Positions 24,206 through 32,798 of a DNA stretch of 64,000 nt are shown here, in pieces. The position numbers were made by a program, and so were the translations under genes. Source of the DNA: JABDBE01 sp963832245 (GTDB taxonomy: Bacteria > Acidobacteriota > Terriglobia > Terriglobales > Acidobacteriaceae). Position 1 is the first letter of the stretch; the number at the start of each line of letters is the position of its first letter. The DNA lies in NCBI GenBank assembly GCA_963832245.1, contig CAWHTG010000004.1:2170001-2234000 (forward strand), written 5' to 3'. The notes beneath the pieces are model-generated. The model did no database searches, was not told the DNA's origin, and saw nothing but the letters and a program-made list of their open reading frames with translations.

Positions 24206-25846
24206 ATGGAGAAAAGATTGAAAGGGCCCCGGAATCTAATACTTGGAATCATCTTCGTGCTCGCATTCTCAGCGGTAAGCTTCTCTGTGGTAGCTAGCAA
24301 TTTTTACATCACACCGGATGGTAAGCCTCAGGGCGCGTGTACCACCAATCCGCAAACCCCGGCCTGGTTCAATAACTCGTCTAACTGGGGCAGCGGCTCC
24401 AACCAGATTGGGCCGGGGACGACGGTGACGATTTGCGGAAACTTTACGGCTGCGGCCGGGGCCAATGAGTTCACCTTTCGGGGCAGCGGAACCAGCGGAA
24501 ATCCAATTACGCTGCTCTTCGACACCGGAGCAACCCTCTCGGCGCCGTACTGGTCGGGATCGAACGGGGCCATCAACATCAGCGGACTGAGCTACGTTAC
24601 CGTCGACGGGCAGAACACAGGGATGATCCAGAACACCGCCAACGGCGACGGACTGGCGAACCGGCAAATCTCGATGGGAATTTCCGGCCAACGGTGCAAT
24701 GACTGTACCGTAGAAAATCTCACTATCGCCAACATTTATGTCGCCCTTAAAAACTATTCCAATCCTCTGGGCGGCCCCGCGACCCAGATGAATGCCATCT
24801 ATATGACCGGTTCTAACTGGACGCTTTCCGGCAACACCATCCACGATTGTGGATGGTGCATTTATATTCCGTACGGGTCCGGCGACACGAATTATCAACT
24901 CTCCTCGAACAATATTTACAACTGGGATCACGCCATCATGTTCGCCGCGCCCGGTGCGATCTCTTGCACCGCGCCCTGTTTGCTCCTGCACGACAACCAG
25001 ATCCATGACAACATTAACTGGGAAACCCCGGGTTGTGTGTACCACCTCGACGGTTTGCATACCTTCGGCACCTCTGGCAGTTCGATGGACGGAGTGTACA
25101 TCTACAACAACTACTTCTTCGGTTCTCTTGCCGGCGGTTGTTCCAGTGGTTTCATTTTCATCGAAGGCGGCGGTTCGTCCACGCCTTCAAACCTGAGGAA
25201 CCTGTATTTCTGGAATAACGTTGGTGATGCCACTGGGGCTGACAGTGCAAATGCGAATGGCTGGTTTGGTCTGTTCTCCGCATCCGCTTCCATGACGGTT
25301 GTAAACAACACGCTGCTCTATAACAACACCAACGACATGACCGAATGCTATGCCATCGGCGGAGCCACCGGCGGCAACGTGGTCAACAATCTTACGTTTG
25401 AGAACAACGTGGTCAATGGATGCAATCTGGCAATCTATATCCCGGAACTTAGCGGGACGACCATCATTGATCAAAATTTTTATGGAGACGCGTGCTCCTT
25501 CTCGAATAACTGTTTCGTGTGGAAGGGGACTTTTGAAGGACGGCTCAGCGCCTGGCAGTCAGCTTGCAATTGCGACAGCCTTAGCCTGGTCAGCACCTAT
25601 CTTGGGGCTCTGCTCAATTCGGACGGCTCCCCTCAGGCGGGGTCTCCGGTCATCGGCGTCGGAACCAACCTCATGAGTATAGCCTCGGGCAATCTGGCCA
25701 GTTTGAAAAATGACACCAGCAAAGGCAATACGCGCACTCCGATCGCGCGGCCCCCGACGGGTCCCTGGGATATAGGGGCTTATTTATACAGCAGCGGCGG
25801 TTCGCGACCGAACCCGCCTACCGGACTGACGGCAATCGTGAACTGA
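24206..25846 (+). CDS. Secreted right-handed parallel beta-helix protein
   Basis: 546 aa with a signal peptide (about residues 10-30, 'LILGIIFVLAFSAVSFSVVAS') and a body of PbH1-type repeats rich in Asn ('VENLTIANIYVALKNYS', 'WTLSGNTIHDCG', 'LLLHDNQIHDN'). Several Cys pairs suggest periplasmic or extracellular disulfides. The fold is used by polysaccharide lyases, epimerases and depolymerases, and a role in trimming or modifying the EPS is likely, though no catalytic set is certain. The C-terminus 'PNPPTGLTAIVN' looks like the first strand of an Fn3 domain that then stops. It follows a 190-bp gap with a TATATATAAAA stretch at 24099-24109, possibly a separate promoter. Confidence 0.82.
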   Translation: MEKRLKGPRNLILGIIFVLAFSAVSFSVVASNFYITPDGKPQGACTTNPQTPAWFNNSSNWGSGSNQIGPGTTVTICGNFTAAAGANEFTFRGSGTSGNPITLLFDTGATLSAPYWSGSNGAINISGLSYVTVDGQNTGMIQNTANGDGLANRQISMGISGQRCNDCTVENLTIANIYVALKNYSNPLGGPATQMNAIYMTGSNWTLSGNTIHDCGWCIYIPYGSGDTNYQLSSNNIYNWDHAIMFAAPGAISCTAPCLLLHDNQIHDNINWETPGCVYHLDGLHTFGTSGSSMDGVYIYNNYFFGSLAGGCSSGFIFIEGGGSSTPSNLRNLYFWNNVGDATGADSANANGWFGLFSASASMTVVNNTLLYNNTNDMTECYAIGGATGGNVVNNLTFENNVVNGCNLAIYIPELSGTTIIDQNFYGDACSFSNNCFVWKGTFEGRLSAWQSACNCDSLSLVSTYLGALLNSDGSPQAGSPVIGVGTNLMSIASGNLASLKNDTSKGNTRTPIARPPTGPWDIGAYLYSSGGSRPNPPTGLTAIVN

Positions 25847-25980
25847 GAAGGGCTGCGCCGGCAACACTCACATTTGTGTTTCAACGGAAACGATGTTTTC
25901 CGTCCTCGTAAACTCATTTCGAAAACTTCCACGAAGCGAATGATATTCCCGCAGACATTTTGCCCGATCTCAACCACGCG

Positions 25981-27549
25981 ATGAGCGAACAACCTAGTCA
26001 TCCTCCGTCAACAGCTCCCAATCTCGCCGCGTCCATTGGCAAGAACACCCTGTTCGGCATGGTGTCCAACGCCACGCAAGTGGGTACGCGACTGGTGACG
26101 GTTCCGATTGTGATTCACCACCTGGGCCTGGGTGGGTACGGAATCTGGAACATCATTATGATGACGGCGACCTACATGCGCTTTGGGAGCGTTGGCGTGA
26201 AGACCGCTTTCCAAAAGTATGTGGCCGAAGCCACCGGCAACGGCGACTACGAAAAGGCGAATAAGCTCCTCAGCACCGGTTGCGCCGTCATGCTCGTACT
26301 TTCCGTGGCGGGACTGATTCCGATAGCGTTCTTTTCCCACAAGATCGCGAAGGTCGCGGGAGTTCCCACCGAGTTCCTGACGTCGGCGGGTGGTGCCATC
26401 TCACTGCTTGCGCTGATCATGGTCATGGCGAATGTGGGAGCAGCCTTCGAATCGATCGTCATGGGCGGCCATCGCATTGATCTCGTCAGAAAGTTCGGGA
26501 CAGTTCTGACCATCGCAGAAGCCATAGCCATTGTGATCGCTTTACATCTTGGATGTGGCTTGTTCGCCATGGCTGGCGTCATGGGTGCTTCCGAACTGGT
26601 TTACATAACCTGCTGTTATTTTGCCGCCCACAACGTCGTGCCACAAATCCGGGTGGGAATTGAATTTTTGACTAACGATGTACTTTACGAATTGTTTCGC
26701 TTTGCCGGCAGCTACCAGTTAGTCAACCTGCTGGAAGTTCTCTACAATTCGTTGCTGCCCTTTGCCATTCTAAGAACTTTTGGCGCGAACTCGGCGGGCG
26801 TGTACGCAGTCGTGACTCGCGTGGTCATCTCGGCGACTGTCCTGCAGGAGGCCTTCTTGCCGCCGCTCTTATCGGGTGGAACCATGGTTTTCGCCTCGGG
26901 ATCCGCTGAAAAAATGCAGGCTCTGCTGACCAAGGCATTCAAGGTCACTCTGGCTTTGTCGTTATTTCCGCTGGGATTTATCGCCGTGTTCGGAACCACC
27001 ATGGCGTATGCATGGACGGGCCAAAGCGATCCTTTTTTCCGCGTGGCCTTCTGGCTGGTTTGCTTGAGAGCGATCTTCCAGTCATTCTCGCTGCTGGCCC
27101 TGGTTCTTTACCGGGTTTCAGGAAAGGCCCTACTAGATAACATCCGCCAGGTTCTGCGAATTCTGGTTATCCTGGCGATTGTTGCCTTTGCCCATCAACT
27201 GGGTTTCTACGGCGTTTTGGCCGGCATGGCTCTCGCCGAATTGGTCGGGATGTTGTTCATGCTGTTTGCCCTCACCCACACCTTCCACCTGTTTCGTGCC
27301 CAGTCCCTGTTGCCAGATGCAGTGCGGTTGACCATCGCTGCGACTTTGATACTCGGAGTCGGAACCCTTGCCTCGTACATCCCTCTCCCAGGTGACCTGG
27401 GAGGGCGTCTCTCGGCGACGCTTAAGCTGGTCGAAATAGGTCTAGCTTGCCTGCTAGTGGCTTGGCCGTCGCTTGTGCGGACCGGCGCAGTCACACGGGC
27501 CGAGGGACGTGCGCTCTTTGGGACCTTTCTGCCTCGCCGTAGCAGCTGA
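25981..27549 (+). CDS. Polysaccharide flippase (Wzx/MATE-like, multi-pass membrane)
   Basis: About 522 aa with 12 or more hydrophobic segments spread along the chain. It opens with 'ASIGKNTLFGMVSNATQVGTRLVTVPIVIHHLGLGGYGIWNII', the usual start of Wzx-type O-unit flippases. It moves lipid-linked repeat units across the inner membrane. The ATG at 25981 is preferred to a TTG at 25960; neither has a strong Shine-Dalgarno. It lies between the beta-helix gene and a hexapeptide acyltransferase gene, whose ATG is only 4 bp after its stop. Confidence 0.88.
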   Translation: MSEQPSHPPSTAPNLAASIGKNTLFGMVSNATQVGTRLVTVPIVIHHLGLGGYGIWNIIMMTATYMRFGSVGVKTAFQKYVAEATGNGDYEKANKLLSTGCAVMLVLSVAGLIPIAFFSHKIAKVAGVPTEFLTSAGGAISLLALIMVMANVGAAFESIVMGGHRIDLVRKFGTVLTIAEAIAIVIALHLGCGLFAMAGVMGASELVYITCCYFAAHNVVPQIRVGIEFLTNDVLYELFRFAGSYQLVNLLEVLYNSLLPFAILRTFGANSAGVYAVVTRVVISATVLQEAFLPPLLSGGTMVFASGSAEKMQALLTKAFKVTLALSLFPLGFIAVFGTTMAYAWTGQSDPFFRVAFWLVCLRAIFQSFSLLALVLYRVSGKALLDNIRQVLRILVILAIVAFAHQLGFYGVLAGMALAELVGMLFMLFALTHTFHLFRAQSLLPDAVRLTIAATLILGVGTLASYIPLPGDLGGRLSATLKLVEIGLACLLVAWPSLVRTGAVTRAEGRALFGTFLPRRSS

Positions 27550-27553
27550 AGAA

Positions 27554-28240
27554 ATGATCAGCCAACAACCAATGCAACGCTTAGCTGCCGAAGACCCGTT
27601 AGGCGTTTTCGGACGGATTGCCACCAAGTTGAATACAGCATGGCTCAAGACGACTTATCCCTTCGCGAGATTTGGACGACGTGTATCCATTCACCACTCC
27701 TGCGATATGAATCGCGGCGGATCGCAGTACATCGAGTTGGCGGACGAGGTCTATCTGGCTCCCCACGTGTGGCTCAATGTCGTGCTGGGCTCGGAGAATT
27801 CCGGACCTCGAATCGTTCTCGGGCAGGGATGCAGGATTGGCCGGAGATCAACTATTTCCTCGCGGAACTACATTGAACTCGGACGCGATGTGCTGCTTGC
27901 GCCCTCCGTGTTAATCATGGACCACAATCACCAATATTCCGATCCCGACGTCCCCATTCATGCTCAGGGAGTCACGGATGGGGGACGCATCATCATTGGG
28001 GAGAATTGCTGGCTCGGGCAGGGAAGCGTCATCTCTTGCGGCAAGGGAGAACTGTCGCTCGGACGAAACAGCGTAGTAGGAGCGAACTCTGTGGTGACGA
28101 AAAGCTTTCCTCCGTGCAGCGTGATTGCGGGGAATCCGGCTCGACTGGTGAAGAGATACGACTTCGATTCGAGAGAATGGATTCGAGTGAATCCGACCGG
28201 GTGTGACGAAGAACCTGTGAGGATGATGCATGCAGATTGA
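27554..28240 (+). CDS. Hexapeptide-repeat O-acetyltransferase (WcaF/NodL-like)
   Basis: About 228 aa. The left-handed beta-helix part includes 'IVLGQGCRIGRRSTISSRNYIELGRDVLLAPSVLIMDHNHQYSD' and ends 'SVVGANSVVTKSFPPCSVIAGNPARLVKRYD'. The 'DHNHQY' His is placed as in WcaF/LacA-like O-acetyltransferases. It probably acetylates a hydroxyl of the repeat unit. The ATG at 27554 has GAAGAA upstream; a longer frame reading back into the flippase gene is rejected. Its end overlaps the next gene by 11 bp. Confidence 0.85.
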   Translation: MISQQPMQRLAAEDPLGVFGRIATKLNTAWLKTTYPFARFGRRVSIHHSCDMNRGGSQYIELADEVYLAPHVWLNVVLGSENSGPRIVLGQGCRIGRRSTISSRNYIELGRDVLLAPSVLIMDHNHQYSDPDVPIHAQGVTDGGRIIIGENCWLGQGSVISCGKGELSLGRNSVVGANSVVTKSFPPCSVIAGNPARLVKRYDFDSREWIRVNPTGCDEEPVRMMHAD

Positions 28241-29225
28241 GGCGGTTGACAACGAATCATTGGTTGAGATTCGCCCCGAGAGCCCCGAGCGTTGTCCTGC
28301 CTGTGGACACGACGGCGTGGAGACCTGGCTGCGGGCACCCGACCGATTCCATGGCCGGCCCCAGCTCTACCAACTGATGCATTGCCGCTCGTGCTCACTG
28401 GTCTGGTTGGCGAATCCACCATCGCCTGAGGAAATGGGCTATCACTATGGCCCGGACTACGATCGAGCCATCGCGGGTGCGGGCGAGGATCCGAACCATT
28501 GGCGGGGCCGGCGCGATACCTTGTTGCGCTACAAATCGGGTGGCGCCATCCTCGACCTGGGGTGCAGTTCAGGCGGCTTTCTTAGCTCTCTGAAGAGTCC
28601 GTCATGGAAACTCTACGGTATCGAAATGTCCGATTCGGTGGCCAAGAAGGCGGAGGCGAAGTGCGGCGCCCAGGTGTTTGTGGGAGACATTCTCGACGCG
28701 CCCTTTGCGCCGTCCAGCTTTGACGCTATCACTTGCTTCCACGTATTCGAGCATCTGTATCAACCGCGAGAGGTTCTGGCGAAAGTTGCGGCATGGCTGA
28801 AGCCGGGCGGGATCTTTTATACCATGATGCCCAACATCGATTCGGCGGGTGCTCATATTTTTGGATCCTACTGGTACGCCTTGGAACTGCCGCGTCATCT
28901 CTACCATTTTTCGCCGGCCTCTCTCCGAAAGCTGGCGACGGCGGTCGGCCTTGAGGAAGTCTCGCTGACGACGCACCGCGAAGTCTTCATCGAGACCAGC
29001 ACGCGCTACATTTTGGACGAGGCGATCGGAAGACTTGGATTCTCGCGGGTTCCGTTTGCCCAAGCCAAGCCTCTGAGTCTGCCGCGGAGAGTGGTTCGGA
29101 AAGCCTTCCGTCTGACCGTCCTTCCTATTCTGAACGGCCTTGCGTCGTTCGCCGGAGATGGTGAAAGCATTCACGTGGTTTTAAGAAAAGCGCCAAACGA
29201 CGTCGCGAGGGGCCGAGCTGTCTGA
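28230..29225 (+). CDS. Zinc-ribbon class I SAM-dependent methyltransferase
   Basis: 331 aa. A four-Cys zinc ribbon at residues about 22-55 ('RCPACGHDG' and 'HCRSCSLVW') precedes a Rossmann methyltransferase with SAM motif 'AILDLGCSSGGFLSSL' and 'FDAITCFHVFEHLYQP'. This arrangement is common in sugar-modifying methyltransferases of surface polysaccharide loci. It is coupled to genes on both sides (11-bp overlap before, 1-bp after). The substrate is unknown. Confidence 0.85.
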   Translation: MQIEAVDNESLVEIRPESPERCPACGHDGVETWLRAPDRFHGRPQLYQLMHCRSCSLVWLANPPSPEEMGYHYGPDYDRAIAGAGEDPNHWRGRRDTLLRYKSGGAILDLGCSSGGFLSSLKSPSWKLYGIEMSDSVAKKAEAKCGAQVFVGDILDAPFAPSSFDAITCFHVFEHLYQPREVLAKVAAWLKPGGIFYTMMPNIDSAGAHIFGSYWYALELPRHLYHFSPASLRKLATAVGLEEVSLTTHREVFIETSTRYILDEAIGRLGFSRVPFAQAKPLSLPRRVVRKAFRLTVLPILNGLASFAGDGESIHVVLRKAPNDVARGRAV

Positions 29226-30679
29226 TGCCAAAAGGACCAGATCAGAGTCACTATTTCGGCGGCGGGGCGACCCAGACGATTCTCAACCCGATCGTGCTGG
29301 TGGCGATGCTGATCGCGATTCTGTTGATTCTGGTCTTGCCTCGCAAGCACGTAATTGTGCCGGTCCTGTTGATGGCCTTTCTCGTCCCTTTGGGACAATC
29401 CGTCTACGCCGTCGGCGTTCATTGGCTGGTATTGAGAATTGTTATTCTGGCCGGTTTGCTGCGGGTTTTGTTGATTAAGTTTACTTCGAAGAAATCGGCT
29501 TTCGCGGGCGGATTCAATACGATTGATAAGGCCTTCCTCATCTGCGTTGTGGCGCAGGCGATTGCCACTCCGCTGCAGTACATGGCCTTACAAGCTCTGA
29601 TTAATCAGTTCGGCATCCTCATTGACTTTATGGGCGGGTACTTTCTCTTGCGAGCTTTGATACGTGACGAGGCAGATGCCTACCGGACATTAAAATGCCT
29701 GGCCCTGCTTGCGCTGGTTCTGGGGCTTTGCATGGTTCGCGAACAGGTCGCCTTGCAAAATGTTTTCGGCCAGATCGGGCTGGACCGTAGCGCCCCGGAG
29801 ATTCGTGAAGGCAAGATTCGTTCCCAGGCCGTCTTCCAACATGCGCTCACGGCGGGCACCTTCGGCGCGACTTTGCTGCCACTCTTCTTCTTATTATGGA
29901 GAAACGGGAAAGCCAAGCTCATGGCCGCTGCGGGAGTGGTTGGTTCTACAGCGATGACGATATGCTCCAATTCCAGCACTCCATTGCTGGCTTATGTCGC
30001 CGGCGTCTTAGGCGTATGCCTTTGGCCGATCCGCAAGAAAATGAAAGCGGTGCGTTGGGCAATCGTGACTGGACTTGTGGCGCTGCAGATGGTGATGAAG
30101 GCACCCGTCTGGTTCATTATCGCTCGCATTGATTTGACCGGTGGTTCTTCGGGATACCATCGTGCAGAACTGGTCGACCAATTCATCATGCACTTCCGCG
30201 ACTGGTGGTTGATTGGCACCAAAGATGCCGGCACCTGGGCCTATGACCTCTGGGACCAGCAAAATCAATATGTCGGCGTGGGTGAAAGCGGCGGCTTGCT
30301 GGCGCTCATCTTCTTTATTGCCATGGTTTCTCTCAGCTGCGCACAGATAGGAGTCGCGAGGAAGGCGGTTGAAGGGCTAAAGAAAGAGTGGTTCTTTTGG
30401 TTTCTCAACGCCGCGATGTTTGCCAATCTCGTGGCCTTTTTCGGAGTGAATTACTTTGATCAGGTCAAGCTGGTCTGGTTTGCATTGCTGGCCATAATTT
30501 CTGCGACCACGGTGTCGGTAATCCAGGCGCAGAAATCCGAAGCCTCTGCAGCGGAACCGGAATTGGCTGATCCCAACTTGGCGACAGCAGCAGCGCCGGT
30601 CGAAGAGCTTATCCTGCAAACACCTGAAACCGCCGAGTTCTCAACCTCAGTGTCCAGACGGCTCATCGGCGGTTGCTGA
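29225..30679 (+). CDS. Multi-pass membrane polysaccharide polymerase/ligase (Wzy-like)
   Basis: 484 aa with about 10-12 predicted membrane segments (for example 'PIVLVAMLIAILLILVLP', 'WLVLRIVILAGLLRVLLI', 'LLALIFFIAMVSLSCAQIG') and a large polar loop about 305-350 ('DLTGGSSGYHRAELVDQFIMHFRDWWLIGTKD'). Loops of this kind carry the catalytic residues in Wzy/WaaL proteins. In context it is the best candidate for the EPS polymerase. The C-terminal ~45 residues are Ala/Glu/Pro-rich and cytoplasmic-looking. Sequence conservation in this family is weak, so the call rests on topology and neighbours. Confidence 0.7.
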   Translation: MPKGPDQSHYFGGGATQTILNPIVLVAMLIAILLILVLPRKHVIVPVLLMAFLVPLGQSVYAVGVHWLVLRIVILAGLLRVLLIKFTSKKSAFAGGFNTIDKAFLICVVAQAIATPLQYMALQALINQFGILIDFMGGYFLLRALIRDEADAYRTLKCLALLALVLGLCMVREQVALQNVFGQIGLDRSAPEIREGKIRSQAVFQHALTAGTFGATLLPLFFLLWRNGKAKLMAAAGVVGSTAMTICSNSSTPLLAYVAGVLGVCLWPIRKKMKAVRWAIVTGLVALQMVMKAPVWFIIARIDLTGGSSGYHRAELVDQFIMHFRDWWLIGTKDAGTWAYDLWDQQNQYVGVGESGGLLALIFFIAMVSLSCAQIGVARKAVEGLKKEWFFWFLNAAMFANLVAFFGVNYFDQVKLVWFALLAIISATTVSVIQAQKSEASAAEPELADPNLATAAAPVEELILQTPETAEFSTSVSRRLIGGC

Positions 30680-30735
30680 ATCTTCACAACCGGTAGTCGG
30701 AGTTTAATTCACCTAAAGATAGGAACTCATCGCAA

Positions 30736-31611
30736 TTGAACAGTGGACAGACAAAATACGTCGTCGTCACTCCGGTTCGTGACGAAGAAGCCTATTTAAG
30801 ACTCACGGTCGAGAGCATTATTAAGCAAACCATACGACCGGCAGAGTATGTGATTGTCAATGACGGTTCTAAGGACAGAACCCGAAACATTATCGACGAG
30901 TATGCCCAGCAATATTCCTGGATTCGCGGGGTTCATCGCCAGGATCGCGGATTCCGCAAGTGGGGTGCGGGCATCATCGAAGCATTCTACGACGGATTCC
31001 ATGCGCTCGACTGCCAGGACTGGGAGTTCATGTGCAAGCTGGATGGAGACCTTTCGTTCGCGCCTGAGTATTTCGAGGGCACATTCCAGAAATTTGCGCA
31101 GAACCGAACGCTTGGAATCGGCGGAGGATTTCTCTATCACATCGAAAATGAGCAAAAAGTGTGGGAGCGTCATCCCACGTTTCACGTTCGCGGGGGAGCA
31201 AAGATCTATCGCCGTGCCTGTTGGGAGGCGATTGGCGGTCTGTGGGTGGGGCCCGGATCAGACACCGTGGATGAAGTGAAAGCGAACATGCTGGGATGGA
31301 GCACCACCAGCTTTAGAGATCTGGAAATCAATCATCATCGATGGACTGGAGCCGCTTACGGACGTTGGGGCGGGATCGTCAAGAATGGAAAGACCGACTA
31401 CGTGGCCGGTTACCACCCTCTTTTTGTTTTGGCCAAATCGGTTGCGCGTGTTGTCCAGCGTCCTTACCTGCTTGGCTCCTTTGCGCTCGTCTATGGATAC
31501 TTGGCGGCCTATCTCGAACAGATACCGCAGGTCAACGATCCGGCGTTGATTCAATATCTGCGGCGTCAGCAACTCGCGAAGCTGGCTGGCAGAGAAACGA
31601 TCTGGAAGTGA
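30736..31611 (+). CDS. Glycosyltransferase family 2
   Basis: 291 aa, GT-A fold: 'VVVTPVRDEEAYLRLTVESIIKQTIRPAEYVIVNDGSKDRT' (nucleotide-binding end) and 'CKLDGDLSFAPEYFE' (DxD-like metal site). 'GGFLYHIENEQ' and 'GGAKIYRRACWEAIGGL' follow. It starts at a TTG with AGGA about 12 nt upstream, which is weak, but no ATG fits the conserved beginning. It adds a sugar to the growing lipid-linked unit. Donor and linkage are not predictable. Confidence 0.85.
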   Translation: MNSGQTKYVVVTPVRDEEAYLRLTVESIIKQTIRPAEYVIVNDGSKDRTRNIIDEYAQQYSWIRGVHRQDRGFRKWGAGIIEAFYDGFHALDCQDWEFMCKLDGDLSFAPEYFEGTFQKFAQNRTLGIGGGFLYHIENEQKVWERHPTFHVRGGAKIYRRACWEAIGGLWVGPGSDTVDEVKANMLGWSTTSFRDLEINHHRWTGAAYGRWGGIVKNGKTDYVAGYHPLFVLAKSVARVVQRPYLLGSFALVYGYLAAYLEQIPQVNDPALIQYLRRQQLAKLAGRETIWK

Positions 31612-31677
31612 GTCCGCGTTCACAAGAGCTGGCACTTTCTATAGCGGAAATAAGATAGATCGAAAGGATCATTAGGG

Positions 31678-32544
31678 ATGCCAAAACGAATTGTTAATCT
31701 GACGATAAGTTTGTTAGTCCGAGGATGGGATTGGGTCGGGGATCAACTCACTTGCTTGGCCGGACGCACGCCACGAACGGAGTGTGTGGTTTTGGCTTAT
31801 CACTCTGTCACCGATACGCAACGTTCCAAATTTGCCTCGCAGATGAACGTTCTGATGCGAAACGCGGTCCCAGTCCGGGCGGATGTTGAGGTTTGTCCAG
31901 ATCAGAGCAAGCGTTACGCAGCCGTCACGTTTGATGATGGGTTTCAGAACATTGTTGACAATGCTCTGCCCGAACTCGAGAAACGGCGTATCCCCTCGAC
32001 GTTGTTTGTAGTCACAGAATCGCTCGGCGGCAACCGCGGCTGGGAACATCGGGGAGGAGACGACACGAGGCAGGAAAAGGTCATGTCGGTGAAGCAATTA
32101 CGGCAGTTCTCACCCGAACTGGTGACCATTGGATCGCACACCATGACGCACCCGCTGCTTCCTTTGCTTGACAGAAGCCAGTTGCAGCAAGAGCTGGCGG
32201 GATCGCGCATGAAGCTCGAACAGATTTTAAATCGTGAAGTAAACCTGTTGAGCTTTCCTTACGGAGGCTTCAACGACACGGTTGTAAGCAGTTGCCGTGA
32301 GGCTGGCTACGCGCGCGTCTTTACGGCTTTGCCCGTCTTTGCTTTTTCACAGCCGCGAGAGTTCGTGACCGGACGTGTCGGCGTCGCTCCAACCGACTGG
32401 CCCATTGAATTCCGCTTGAAATTGGCGGGAGCATTTCGCTGGCTGCCTTGTGCCTATGCGTGGAAGCGCCGGATATTGCCGATCCTTCGAGGCCGGGCGG
32501 TGAAACCAGTCCAACTTAAAACAGGAGAGAAGATAATCGCATGA
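31678..32544 (+). CDS. Polysaccharide deacetylase (NodB/CE4-like), second copy
   Basis: 288 aa with 'VVLAYHSVTD', 'AAVTFDDGFQN', 'VTIGSHTMTHPLL' and 'LLSFPYGGFND', the full CE4 motif set. It has no signal peptide. It overlaps the acyl-carrier-protein gene by 4 bp (ATGA), which ties it to the acyl cassette at 32541-36054. One idea is that it frees an amino group that the cassette then re-acylates; this is inference. Confidence 0.9.
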   Translation: MPKRIVNLTISLLVRGWDWVGDQLTCLAGRTPRTECVVLAYHSVTDTQRSKFASQMNVLMRNAVPVRADVEVCPDQSKRYAAVTFDDGFQNIVDNALPELEKRRIPSTLFVVTESLGGNRGWEHRGGDDTRQEKVMSVKQLRQFSPELVTIGSHTMTHPLLPLLDRSQLQQELAGSRMKLEQILNREVNLLSFPYGGFNDTVVSSCREAGYARVFTALPVFAFSQPREFVTGRVGVAPTDWPIEFRLKLAGAFRWLPCAYAWKRRILPILRGRAVKPVQLKTGEKIIA

Positions 32545-32780
32545 TCGCCACCGATAATCAGAGCCGGATCATAGAAGTTCTTTTGGAGATATTCAAAGCG
32601 AAGGGATTGGCCGCACCAGGGTTGAGCTCGGACACAGTCCTGGATCAACTGGGTCTTGAATCGCTGGATTTTGCCCAGGCTGTGATTCGGATGGAAGAAA
32701 TAACCGGAAAAGATCCGTTTGCCACGGGCGCTGAATATCAGATCAAAACCCTTTCCGATCTTGCTGTTCTCTACGACTAA
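32541..32780 (+). CDS. Acyl carrier protein
   Basis: 79 aa, acidic, four-helix carrier pattern with the phosphopantetheine attachment Ser in 'LGLESLDFAQAVIRMEE'. Stand-alone carriers inside polysaccharide operons usually hold an acyl group made by a neighbouring ligase for transfer to an amino sugar. It lies 18 bp before the AMP-dependent ligase and overlaps the deacetylase by 4 bp. Confidence 0.92.
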   Translation: MIATDNQSRIIEVLLEIFKAKGLAAPGLSSDTVLDQLGLESLDFAQAVIRMEEITGKDPFATGAEYQIKTLSDLAVLYD

Positions 32781-32798
32781 GAAGCAAAAAGCTCACCC

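Noticed and set aside
31627..31642. TGGCAC followed by TAGC, considered as a -24/-12 promoter before the second deacetylase gene.
   Set aside because: The spacing is 11 rather than 10 nt and the -12 element lacks TTGC; it also starts near the end of an apparently continuous operon.
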